From Rhizobium sp. Q54 (lineage in GTDB: Bacteria > Pseudomonadota > Alphaproteobacteria > UBA828): a stretch of DNA of 64,000 nucleotides. The notes beneath the pieces were generated by a model. That model saw only the letters and a program-made list of their open reading frames with translations. It was not told where the DNA came from and made no database searches. The stretch's first letter is position 1; the number at the start of each line of letters is the position of its first letter. This document shows, piece by piece, positions 45,342-52,949 of this stretch. The stretch spans positions 1 to 64,000 of the forward strand of contig CAMDDO010000005.1 in the NCBI GenBank assembly GCA_945892755.1, given 5' to 3'. Both the position numbers and the translations under genes were made by a program.

Positions 45342-46385
45342 TCAGATGTGATGCAGGGAAATGCGCGCCGGATCTCCGGCCGCAACGACGATGTGGGTGC
45401 GCAGGCGGCGGTCGGACTTGAGCTCGGCCACGATTGGTTTGCTTGAATGGCGCTGCTCAAATGGCACCGCGAGCTCGATGAGCATGGCGCCGAGCGGCGC
45501 GATCGTGACCCGCCGAATCATCAGCTCGTCACCATCGCGCGTCGCCCGCACCTGGATCGACGCGGCCTCCGGCTCGCAATTCACCACGCTCAAATACTGG
45601 GTCTCGCCTTGGGGCCGCGCTACCGTTCGAAGGAACGCCGTGCGCCGGCCATTGCTTTGGGAATGAACGCAGCTGATCGAGCGCGTCGTTTTCACCGTGA
45701 AATGCGGACGGATCGAGCCGCGATAGCCGTTCCCAAGCGCCTTCATCGAGACCCGGCACGAGCCGGTCGAAAGGCCTTCGCCATCGGTCCAAGGCGGAAC
45801 CTCATGGTCAAGGCGCTCGCCCGGCGCGAGCGTCCGGGCGACGGAGCCCATGCTTCGACCGTCGGCGTCGCGCAAATCCAATTGAACGGCGAATCGCGGC
45901 GAATGCGCCCCGATCGCGCGTGAGGATGAATTCGAGACGCTGACGGTCGTGCTGATGCCTGCCCCCGCCAGCACGGGAACGATGCCACGCATGGGAATCA
46001 CGGCGCGCGGTGACAAGCGGTCGAGCCAGGCGTAGAGAGTTCGCTTCGCATTCAGCCGGTCCGTACGTCGAGGGGCTGCCGTCGTGCCGATCCTTGTCAT
46101 GGGTTGACGCGCAGCCTCGTCATAGGCGGCTTCCGCGTCGAGCAAACATGACGTGCACTTCGTGCCTACGCCGGTCGCGCGGCAAAGGTCGTAAAACTGC
46201 TCCTCGGGCGCGCTCGAGACCGCGCGGCGGAACGCGTCATGCGTCACCTTTTCGCACCAACAGAGAAACGCCTCGCGAGGCGTGCCCGAATGCGAGACCG
46301 GCGCGGCCGAGACATCCTCGACCCCACGGCCGCGAGTCTGGGCCGATTTCTCCGTCTCGGACGGCGGTCGCGAAATCTCGCGCAT
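45342..46385 (-). CDS. BFD-type [2Fe-2S] domain fused to unknown beta-rich region
   Basis: The 347-aa protein has Cys at 42, 44, 77 and 80 in 'FLCWCEKVTHD' and 'GVGTKCTSCLLDAE', the C-x-C-x32-C-x2-C layout of bacterioferritin-associated ferredoxin domains, which bind a [2Fe-2S] cluster. The remaining ~260 residues look like two beta-rich modules with no family recognised. ATG 46385 is used; a TTG at 46394 is in frame. It lies between the PEP mutase fusion (93 bp) and the 276-aa unknown (5 bp). It could be an electron-transfer or sensing partner of an oxygenase or an assembly factor; this is inference. Confidence 0.72.
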   Translation of the reverse strand: MREISRPPSETEKSAQTRGRGVEDVSAAPVSHSGTPREAFLCWCEKVTHDAFRRAVSSAPEEQFYDLCRATGVGTKCTSCLLDAEAAYDEAARQPMTRIGTTAAPRRTDRLNAKRTLYAWLDRLSPRAVIPMRGIVPVLAGAGISTTVSVSNSSSRAIGAHSPRFAVQLDLRDADGRSMGSVARTLAPGERLDHEVPPWTDGEGLSTGSCRVSMKALGNGYRGSIRPHFTVKTTRSISCVHSQSNGRRTAFLRTVARPQGETQYLSVVNCEPEAASIQVRATRDGDELMIRRVTIAPLGAMLIELAVPFEQRHSSKPIVAELKSDRRLRTHIVVAAGDPARISLHHI

Positions 46386-46478
46386 TCGGTTCAATCTATC
46401 GAGCCTTCGACGATTCGGATTTCGAACGAACGCCGCACGCCACGAGGCAGCACCCGCGCCCCGAAAGGCGGCCGGACC

Positions 46479-48149
46479 CTACATCAGATTGCGTGCCTTG
46501 GCGAGGTCGAAGGCGTCGTCGACGTCAAGCCAATGGCCGGTGATGTAAAGCACCGAAACTGGAACGCCTTGCGCCATCAGGCGGGTCAGGAGATCGGGCA
46601 GGTCGGCACTGGCGATGCTGCCATCGGCACGCATGCGCGCGAGCTCGGCCTTGACCAGCGACGTGCCTCGATCGCTCAACTTGACCAGGCCGATGAACTC
46701 GCCATGGGTTTCGCTCGACGGCAGGTCGGGCGCGATCGCGACCAATGGCGCCGGTCCCTCGTCGAGATAGCTGCCGGTAAACGCCCGCCCGCATTTGACC
46801 CGGTCGATCTGGCGGTCCGGCGCGCGATGGCCCGGGCTGTTCCAACGCGCATCGGCGACCACCACGATATCGCCCTCGGCGCCGATCAGATCGTCGACGA
46901 TATAGGGGCGGAACAGAATGTCGCCATAGCTCACGACGCAGTCGCCGTCGAGCGCTGCTTCCGCGCACGCCAGCGAGGCGACCTCGCCGGTCGCGGCGAA
47001 CGCGTCATTGTCGACCGTCTTGATGTTGGCGAGGTCCACGGTCTCCTTGGCGAAGCCGCGCACGACGGTGATGTCGCGCACGCCGCTCTCGTTCAACGTG
47101 GCGACCAGCCGGCGCAGCAGCGGCTCGCCGCGCAAATCGATCATGCACTTCGGCCGGTTCGCCGTGAGCGGGCCGAGTTTGGTACCTTGCGTCGCGGCCA
47201 GCACGATCGCGCGCGGTCTCTGCTGCTGCGGCGCGAGATAGCGACTTTCCGCCTGGGTCAGCTCGCTCTGGCCAACCAGATCAAAGACTTCCTTCACGCC
47301 GGCGATCTCGCCTTCGACCCCGATCAGGCCATGCTCCCGCATGATGCGGCTCGATACGGCGCGCATCGCGGTGATCGCGGCGCGCAAATTGTGGTTGGCC
47401 CAGATCACCATGTTGACGCTATTGGCCTCGAAGGCTTCGCTCGGCGTGCGGTAGTACATGGTCGGCACGATCACGACCGGCGAACGGCCCGCCCACTCGC
47501 GGCAGAAGGCGAAGATCTCGTCGGCGGTAGATTTTTTCGAGTGGATCAGCACCGCGTCAGCCCCCGACCGGTGATAGGCCTCGGCGCGGCGCAGCGCTTC
47601 GTCGAGTCCCCAACCCGAAATCAGCGCTTCGATGCGCGCGACCAGCACGAAGTCGGCGTCGGTCTGGCTATCCTTGCCGGCTTTGATGCGGCCGCAGAAC
47701 TCGTCGATATCGGCCAAGGGCTGCGCCTCGCCGACGAAGGAATTCGTCTTCGGAAACAGCTTGTCCTCGATGCAGACGCCGGCGATCTGGCGTTGGCACA
47801 GCTTCCTCACCAGACGACGGACATTGTTGAAATTGCCATAGCCGGTATCGCCATCGACCAGGATCGGGATCGTGGTCGCATCCGACATGAACTCGAGCTG
47901 GTCGAGCACCTGGGTCCAGGAGGCCTCATTGTTGTCGCGCACGCCGAGCGCCGCCGACATCGACAGGCCCGACGCCCAAATGCCCTTGAAGCCGGCCTCC
48001 TCGACGATTTTGGCCGACAGCCCGTTATGAGCCTCCATGAGGTAGGAGAGCGTGGGCGAAAACAGCTCGGCGCGGAGCCGGGCCGGCTTGGAGCGGGCGG
48101 GATCGGTTGCGGCATCCGGGGTGGGCTGCGCTCGGGAACGGGTCGCCAT
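46479..48149 (-). CDS. PEP phosphomutase fused to a nucleotidyltransferase (PepM-PntC type)
   Basis: The 556-aa protein has a PEP mutase domain (residues ~25-300) with 'VDGDTGYGN' (98-106) and the diagnostic '[10 protein letters not shown]' (128-137), which separates mutases from isocitrate lyases. From about residue 313 it has a sugar-nucleotidyltransferase domain ('[16 protein letters not shown]', '[15 protein letters not shown]') ending '[16 protein letters not shown]'. PepM makes phosphonopyruvate. The fused PntC-like domain would make a CMP-activated phosphonate such as CMP-aminoethylphosphonate for transfer to a glycan or lipid. GGAGG lies five bases before the ATG. It is the first gene of the phosphonate operon. 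Confidence 0.92.
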   Translation of the reverse strand: MATRSRAQPTPDAATDPARSKPARLRAELFSPTLSYLMEAHNGLSAKIVEEAGFKGIWASGLSMSAALGVRDNNEASWTQVLDQLEFMSDATTIPILVDGDTGYGNFNNVRRLVRKLCQRQIAGVCIEDKLFPKTNSFVGEAQPLADIDEFCGRIKAGKDSQTDADFVLVARIEALISGWGLDEALRRAEAYHRSGADAVLIHSKKSTADEIFAFCREWAGRSPVVIVPTMYYRTPSEAFEANSVNMVIWANHNLRAAITAMRAVSSRIMREHGLIGVEGEIAGVKEVFDLVGQSELTQAESRYLAPQQQRPRAIVLAATQGTKLGPLTANRPKCMIDLRGEPLLRRLVATLNESGVRDITVVRGFAKETVDLANIKTVDNDAFAATGEVASLACAEAALDGDCVVSYGDILFRPYIVDDLIGAEGDIVVVADARWNSPGHRAPDRQIDRVKCGRAFTGSYLDEGPAPLVAIAPDLPSSETHGEFIGLVKLSDRGTSLVKAELARMRADGSIASADLPDLLTRLMAQGVPVSVLYITGHWLDVDDAFDLAKARNLM

Positions 48150-48228
48150 CTAAGCCTCCACAAACAATCAACTTAGCACGCCTGTATCACGCCTGAGAAC
48201 GGAGCGACCGATTGAGCCTAGGTTTTGG

Positions 48229-48245
48229 TGTTCACGAACTGAACA
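48229..48245. promoter_or_regulatory. Operator-like palindrome 1 (TGTTC-N7-GAACA)
   Basis: TGTTCACGAACTGAACA is a 17-bp inverted repeat with 6-bp perfect outer arms (TGTTCA/TGAACA). It lies 23 bp upstream of the -35 of the 15-gene operon and 80 bp upstream of the pepM start, so it could act on both. Confidence 0.65.
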
Positions 48246-48251
48246 TTTCGC

Positions 48252-48280
48252 TTGACCCGCCATGTTCGAAAATTGAACAT
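48252..48280 (+). promoter_or_regulatory. Promoter of the 15-gene glycan operon
   Basis: TTGACC (48252-48257) is followed after 17 bp by GAACAT (48275-48280). The -35 is good and the -10 weak. The second palindrome covers the spacer and the -10, as expected for a repressed promoter. The start of transcription would be near 48287, giving a leader of about 120 nt. Confidence 0.5.
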
Positions 48281-48284
48281 GGCG
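48258..48284. promoter_or_regulatory. Operator-like palindrome 2 (TGTTC-N7-GAACA)
   Basis: CGCCATGTTC (48258-48267) and GAACATGGCG (48275-48284) are perfect 10-bp arms around GAAAATT. The core is the same TGTTC-N7-GAACA as palindrome 1, and the centres are 34 bp apart, about three helical turns. A bound dimer would block the -10 element. Confidence 0.7.
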
Positions 48285-48332
48285 ATTGTCGCGCCGGAAT
48301 CGGCCTTTGGCCGGCGCCGGCTGTTTTACGCA

Positions 48333-48351
48333 CCGGGTGCGGTGCACCCGG
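48333..48351 (+). promoter_or_regulatory. Leader hairpin before the ops-like site
   Basis: CCGGGTGC and GCACCCGG are perfect 8-bp arms around a GGT loop. The hairpin ends four bases before the ops-like sequence and has no U-tract, so a pause or structural role is more likely than termination. Confidence 0.5.
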
Positions 48352-48354
48352 GAG

Positions 48355-48365
48355 GGCGGTAGCGT
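48355..48365 (+). promoter_or_regulatory. ops-like RfaH recruitment/pause element
   Basis: GGCGGTAGCGT matches the enterobacterial ops core GGCGGTAGNNT at every fixed base, in the sense orientation, inside the ~120-nt leader between the promoter and the first gene (48407). ops elements pause RNA polymerase so that RfaH can bind. An RfaH-type NusG paralogue is encoded at 41106-41606. Confidence 0.55.
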
Positions 48366-48406
48366 GGCCGGATTTCAAACCCGGCCCGGGCCGCGCACGA
48401 TCTCTC

Positions 48407-49057
48407 ATGCCAAAATCCCGCGAAGAAGACATCATCCGAGACATCCTCGTCCGCATCGACGATTCGGCGGAGGTCAACCAGCGTGCGCTGTCCAAGGAGC
48501 TTGGCATCGCGCTCGGCATGACCAACGCCTATATGCGCCGCTGTGTTCGCAAGGGCTATATCAAGATTAGGCAGATTCCGCCCAATCGCTACGCCTATTA
48601 CCTGACGCCCAAAGGCTTCACCGAGAAGACGCGGCTGACCGCGCAGTTTCTGTCTGATTCGTTCGGGTTCTTCCGCCGCGCGCGCGGGCAATATGGCGAA
48701 CTCTATGCGACCTGCGTGGCGCAGGATTGGCGCCGCCTTGCGCTCGCGGGCATCAGCGAGCTCGGCGACGTTGCCGTGCTCTCGGCGCGCGGTCATCCGG
48801 TCGAGTTGGTTGGCATGATCGAGCCGATGCGGGCGGGCGAGCACTTTCTCGGGCTGCCGGTGATGTCGGAACCACAGGCGTTCCCGACGCTCGATGCGAT
48901 ACTGCTCACCTCGGTCGAACGCCCGCGCGAGACTCACGCTTGGCTCACCTCGATCTTCCCGCCCGAGCGCGTGCTCGCGCCGAAGCTCTTGGGCCTGCAT
49001 CGCGGCAATGGTGCGGCCGCAAAGTCCATTGGCGAACCGAAAGGCGACAGCGCGTGA
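48407..49057 (+). CDS. Winged-helix transcriptional regulator heading the glycan operon
   Basis: The 216-aa protein has a winged helix-turn-helix domain in residues ~5-75 ('VNQRALSKELGIALGMTNAY', 'KGYIKIRQIPPNRYAYYLT'). A C-terminal small Rossmann-like domain follows ('RLALAGISELGDVAVL', 'HPVELVGMIEPM', 'LPVMSEPQAFPTLDAIL'), similar to the nucleotide-binding modules seen in PglD- and CoA_binding-like proteins. It may sense a nucleotide sugar and repress its own operon through the twin palindromes upstream. Only the ATG at 48407 begins the recognisable domain. Its stop overlaps the rfbB GTG by four bases. Confidence 0.8.
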   Translation: MPKSREEDIIRDILVRIDDSAEVNQRALSKELGIALGMTNAYMRRCVRKGYIKIRQIPPNRYAYYLTPKGFTEKTRLTAQFLSDSFGFFRRARGQYGELYATCVAQDWRRLALAGISELGDVAVLSARGHPVELVGMIEPMRAGEHFLGLPVMSEPQAFPTLDAILLTSVERPRETHAWLTSIFPPERVLAPKLLGLHRGNGAAAKSIGEPKGDSA

Positions 49058-50142
49058 GCGGCGGGTCCGAGCGCCTTTGCTTGCTCATCACCGGCGGCGC
49101 GGGTTTCATCGGTTCCAACCTGGTACGCCGGCTGGTCCGCGAGGGTCGCCACCTCATCGTCAATCTCGACAAACTGAGCTATGCCGGTAATCTCGATTCG
49201 CTGGTCGGGATCGAGGTCGCGCCCCTCTATCGCTTCGAGCACGCCGACGTCGCGGACGGGCGCGCGGTCGCGCGCATCATGGAGCGTTATCGGCCGGATG
49301 CGCTGCTCAATCTTGCCGCCGAAACGCATGTCGACCGCTCGATCGAAGGGCCGCAGGATTTCATCCAGACCAATGTAGTCGGAACCACGATATTGCTCGA
49401 CGCGGTTCGCGCCTATCTGCGTGGGCCGCGCGGCGTGCGGGCGAATGCTGCGTTGGGCGATGGTGGCTTTCGTTTCCTTCAGGTCTCGACCGACGAAGTG
49501 TTTGGCGCGCTCGGCCCGGTCGGCCGTTTCTCGGCGGCGAGCCCCTACAGGCCGAACTCGCCTTATGCCGCCAGCAAGGCTGCGGCCGACCATTTGGCGC
49601 GCGCTTTTGGCCGCACCTTTGGCTTACCGGCGATTGTCACCAACTGCACCAACAATTATGGCCCGCACCAATTTCCGGAGAAGCTGATTCCGCTCGCGAT
49701 CCTAAAGGCGGAGAACGGGCGCGCCATCCCGGTCTATGGCGATGGTCTCCAGGTGCGCGACTGGCTCCATGTCGACGACCACGTGGACGGGCTTCTGGCA
49801 GCGCTCTTCAAGGGAGAACCGGGCGAAACCTACGTGTTCGGCGGTGAAGCCGAGCGCACCAATCTTGAGGTGGTCGAGCTGATTTGCACGATCATGGATC
49901 GGTGCCGCCCTGCCGGAGCGCCACATCGCCGGCTGATCGAACATGTCGACGATCGACCGGGCCACGATCGGCGCTATGCGATGGACATTCGTACCACCGT
50001 GGCGCGCCTCGGCTGGCGCCCGACGGCGCGATTCGAAGACGGCCTCGAGGCCACGGTGCGCTGGTATCTTGACAATCTCGCCTGGTGCCGTCGCGTACAG
50101 GACGGTTCCTATCGTGGCGAGCGGCTCGGGCTGCTGGCATGA
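49054..50142 (+). CDS. rfbB: dTDP-glucose 4,6-dehydratase
   Basis: The 362-aa extended SDR has '[17 protein letters not shown]' near the start, '[11 protein letters not shown]', '[15 protein letters not shown]', the catalytic 'STDEVFGAL' and YxxxK in '[13 protein letters not shown]', then '[16 protein letters not shown]'. It converts dTDP-glucose to dTDP-4-keto-6-deoxyglucose. The GTG start overlaps the regulator stop (GTGA). rfbA follows by ATGA overlap. rfbC and rfbD are not in the window, so the end product need not be rhamnose. Confidence 0.94.
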   Translation: MSGGSERLCLLITGGAGFIGSNLVRRLVREGRHLIVNLDKLSYAGNLDSLVGIEVAPLYRFEHADVADGRAVARIMERYRPDALLNLAAETHVDRSIEGPQDFIQTNVVGTTILLDAVRAYLRGPRGVRANAALGDGGFRFLQVSTDEVFGALGPVGRFSAASPYRPNSPYAASKAAADHLARAFGRTFGLPAIVTNCTNNYGPHQFPEKLIPLAILKAENGRAIPVYGDGLQVRDWLHVDDHVDGLLAALFKGEPGETYVFGGEAERTNLEVVELICTIMDRCRPAGAPHRRLIEHVDDRPGHDRRYAMDIRTTVARLGWRPTARFEDGLEATVRWYLDNLAWCRRVQDGSYRGERLGLLA

Positions 50143-51077
50143 GCGCCACCAAGCGTAGAGGCATCGTTCTCGCCGGCGGCACCGGCTCACGCCTGCTGCC
50201 AACCACGCGCTCGATCTCCAAGCAGCTTCTGCCGGTTTACGACAAGCCGATGATCTATTACCCGCTCTCGGTCCTCATGCTCGCCGATATCACGGAAATC
50301 CTGATCATCACGCGGCCCGAGGAGCGCCACTTGTTCGAGCGCCTGCTTGGCGACGGTGCGCAATGGGGCCTGCGTCTCGACTATGCGACGCAAGACGCGC
50401 CGCGCGGCATCGCAGAGGCCTTCATCATCGGCGAGAAATTCCTCGACGGTGCGCCTGTCGCCATGGTGCTCGGCGACAATATTTTCTATGGCGAAGGTCT
50501 CGGCCGGACCTTGCGCCGCGCCGGTCGCGCCGGCGATCCGGCGGCGATTTTCGCCTACTACGTGCAGAATCCGCGCGACTATGGCGTGGTCGAATTCGAC
50601 GCCGACGGCGCCGTGCGTTCGATCGAGGAGAAGCCGTCACAGCCGCGCTCGTCCTACGCGGTCACGGGGCTCTATTTCTATGACGAGCGGGCGCCGGCCA
50701 TGGCGCGCGCGCTCAAGCCATCGGCGCGCGGCGAGATCGAGATCACCGACCTGAACCGGCGCTATCTCGACGAGGGCGTCCTCAAGGTCCATGTGCTCGG
50801 GCGCGGCGCGGCCTGGCTCGATATGGGGACGCACGACTCCTTGCTCGAGGCCGGCAATTACGTCGCCACGATCGAGCGTCGCCAGGGCCTTAAGATCGCC
50901 TGCCCGGAGGAGATCGCGTTTCGTCGCGGCCTGATCGGGCTCGATCAGCTGCGCGCGTTGGCCGAGGCCATGGGTCAGACCGATTATGGCCGCTATCTCT
51001 TGGCGTTGACCGAGGAGAGCCGGACCTATTTGAGCGATGAGATCGAAGCTTCGCCGCGCTTCGTGAAGCCGCGATAG
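50139..51077 (+). CDS. rfbA: Glucose-1-phosphate thymidylyltransferase
   Basis: The 312-aa protein carries the nucleotide site '[30 protein letters not shown]' split over its first 40 residues, '[12 protein letters not shown]', '[20 protein letters not shown]' in pieces and '[14 protein letters not shown]'. It makes dTDP-glucose from glucose-1-phosphate and dTTP, feeding RfbB. Length is a little above the short RfbA type because of a longer C-terminal tail. The ATG overlaps the rfbB stop. Confidence 0.94.
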   Translation: MSATKRRGIVLAGGTGSRLLPTTRSISKQLLPVYDKPMIYYPLSVLMLADITEILIITRPEERHLFERLLGDGAQWGLRLDYATQDAPRGIAEAFIIGEKFLDGAPVAMVLGDNIFYGEGLGRTLRRAGRAGDPAAIFAYYVQNPRDYGVVEFDADGAVRSIEEKPSQPRSSYAVTGLYFYDERAPAMARALKPSARGEIEITDLNRRYLDEGVLKVHVLGRGAAWLDMGTHDSLLEAGNYVATIERRQGLKIACPEEIAFRRGLIGLDQLRALAEAMGQTDYGRYLLALTEESRTYLSDEIEASPRFVKPR

Positions 51078-51100
51078 GGCCGCCCGACAGGACTCCGACC

Positions 51101-51976
51101 ATTTCTCCGACACGCGACATTGAACGCTGGGTCTTCACCGCCTCGCCCGGCCGCAGCGGGCAGGGCACGCTTGCGGCGTTCCTTGCCACCCATGTTGAGG
51201 GGGCCCATGTCGCCTTCGAGGAACCCCAAGTGCGCCCGCTCTTGCCCGGCGCGCTCGGCGACCTTGAGCGCCATTTCAGGCGGCGCTTTATCGAGACCGA
51301 CGAAATGCTCGGCCGCGGCCGCATCCTGGCGGCCGACGCGGCCGCCGACCATCGCTATATCGACCGCGTCGTGGCGCAACGATTGCACGTCATTCGTCGC
51401 GAGGCACGGCGCACAGGCGCGCGCCTCTACATCGACGTCAATAGCCGCTTCGTGCGCGGCCTGTGCTGGGGCTTCATGCGTGCCCTGCCGCGCCTATCAC
51501 TGATCCGCCTGCTCCGCGATCCGGTTCTGGTGATGCGAAGCTACCTCAATCGGAGCAAGAGCTTCGCCAAGGAACATGTCTCGCCGAACGCGCCTAATAA
51601 TCTTCTCCGGCTCGACCCATCGGGCTTTTCACCGGGAGAGTTCTATCTATGGGCGTGGTGCGAGTGTTATTTGCGTTTCGATCAGTTCGCGGCGTTGCCG
51701 GTGGTCGATAAGGCCGTCGAGCTTCGTACGGAAGCCCTGAACGATGCGGCGAGCATGAACCGGTTCATGGACGCGCTCGATTTGCCGCATCGACCCGCCC
51801 GTGTCCTCGCGCCAAGCAACAGCAATCTCGGCCAAGGCTATGGGGCTACCCGGATCTCGGCCGACGATGTGCGCCTGCTGCATCGTTTCCTCGATCGATT
51901 GACGCCCGAGCTGCGCGCGCGCCTGCGCTATTTTGAGAGCTATGCACCGCCCCAGCTCGGCGAGACTGCGTCATGA
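51101..51976 (+). CDS. Sulfotransferase-like protein with non-canonical start
   Basis: The open frame contains the PAPS 5'-phosphosulfate loop 'FTASPGRSGQGTLAAFL' and the 3'-phosphate motif 'LIRLLRDPVLVMRSYLNR', as in bacterial sulfotransferases. From a TGA inside rfbA to the loop there is no in-frame ATG, GTG or TTG. ATT codons at 51101 (AGGA about eight bases upstream) and 51119 are the best candidates, giving about 291 or 285 aa. A GTG at 51230 would cut off the loop. It probably sulfates a sugar of the polysaccharide. Its stop overlaps the next ATG by four bases. Confidence 0.72.
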   Translation: MSPTRDIERWVFTASPGRSGQGTLAAFLATHVEGAHVAFEEPQVRPLLPGALGDLERHFRRRFIETDEMLGRGRILAADAAADHRYIDRVVAQRLHVIRREARRTGARLYIDVNSRFVRGLCWGFMRALPRLSLIRLLRDPVLVMRSYLNRSKSFAKEHVSPNAPNNLLRLDPSGFSPGEFYLWAWCECYLRFDQFAALPVVDKAVELRTEALNDAASMNRFMDALDLPHRPARVLAPSNSNLGQGYGATRISADDVRLLHRFLDRLTPELRARLRYFESYAPPQLGETAS

Positions 51977-52947
51977 GCCCGCGCGATGCGCTCAAGGCGC
52001 GGGTGCGCCGCATCAGCCCTGGCTGGCGGCGCAGTCATGCCGCCTTGGTCGAGCATCTGAGCAAATTGGCCCCTCGGTTGAAATTTGGCGCGGACGACGA
52101 TCCGGTTGCGCGGCTCGTCGACGAAGGCGTTTCGCTATTCGGCTTTTGGAGCGACGAGGCGGCGCTCGCCTTGCACGCGACGATGCCGTCCAAGCTCAGG
52201 GGGTTGATTCCCGCGCGCCATTTCCGCCTCGCGCACGATGTGTTGACCCGCTTCGTCTATCCTCATATGCGCCCCGACCTCAAGCCAGGTGGCTATGCCC
52301 CGCCGCAAATGACGGGCTTCCACGGTCAGCACAAGGATGCCATCGCCGATTTCCCTGATGTCGCGGCGCGAAGTTTGTTGCTGGAGGCGTTCCAACCCAG
52401 ACCGGGCGAAACGGTTCTCGATGGCGGCGCCTTCCTAGGATTTGGCGCCCTCGCCTTGAGGCCAGCGATCTTAGGCGGGCGCATTATCGCGGTAGAGGCC
52501 GCCGGCGCTTGTGTCCGTCTGCTGGAACGAAATATCACCGCCAATGGCGCGACGGGAGAAATCGTTCCTGTTCATGCCGCGCTGTGGTCGACGCCCGGCA
52601 GGCGCACGCTGAAACGCCAATTCGCGCAGGCGGCCAGCCTGATCGACGAGATCGTGCCAGAGGGCGCCGATGAAACGGTCGAGGCCACGACTGTTGATCA
52701 GCTGGTTGAGCGCTTCGGGCTCGCGCGTCTCGACATGCTCTCTTTGACCATCAATGGCGCCGAGATCGCCGCTCTTGAAGGGGCTGGCGAGACGCTCCGA
52801 CGCTGGCGCCCGCGCGTCAGACTCGCCGGTTGGTACAAGATCGACGGTCAGCCGGTGGCGGCGCGCGCGGTCGAGTGTCTCGGAGCCGCCGGTTACCGAA
52901 CCTTCGTCGGCCCGCGCGGCAATGTCCTGGGCTTGCCGTTGGCGTAG
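51973..52947 (+). CDS. FkbM-family methyltransferase
   Basis: The 324-aa protein has an N-terminal ~140-residue helical region of unknown role, then the FkbM methyltransferase core: 'ETVLDGGAFLGFGALAL' near residue 150, 'IIAVEAAGACVRLLERNI' and 'LDMLSLTINGAEIAALEGA'. FkbM enzymes put methyl groups on hydroxyls, often of sugars in surface glycans. The ATG overlaps the sulfotransferase stop and the next gene starts 2 bp after its own stop. Confidence 0.82.
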   Translation: MSPRDALKARVRRISPGWRRSHAALVEHLSKLAPRLKFGADDDPVARLVDEGVSLFGFWSDEAALALHATMPSKLRGLIPARHFRLAHDVLTRFVYPHMRPDLKPGGYAPPQMTGFHGQHKDAIADFPDVAARSLLLEAFQPRPGETVLDGGAFLGFGALALRPAILGGRIIAVEAAGACVRLLERNITANGATGEIVPVHAALWSTPGRRTLKRQFAQAASLIDEIVPEGADETVEATTVDQLVERFGLARLDMLSLTINGAEIAALEGAGETLRRWRPRVRLAGWYKIDGQPVAARAVECLGAAGYRTFVGPRGNVLGLPLA

Positions 52948-52949
52948 CC

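Noticed and set aside
47523-47533. A second ops-like match, GGCGGTAGATT, on the plus strand
   Set aside because: It lies inside pepM and antisense to it, with no plus-strand promoter or gene after it. The 8-base core alone is expected a few times by chance in this much GC-rich DNA.
48229-48284. LexA boxes
   Set aside because: Alphaproteobacterial LexA sites are direct repeats GTTC-N7-GTTC. These are inverted (GTTC-N7-GAAC) and lie upstream of glycan genes with no SOS connection.
49054-51077. A complete dTDP-rhamnose pathway
   Set aside because: Only rfbB and rfbA are present. The genes that follow are not RfbC or RfbD, so the product sugar is left open.
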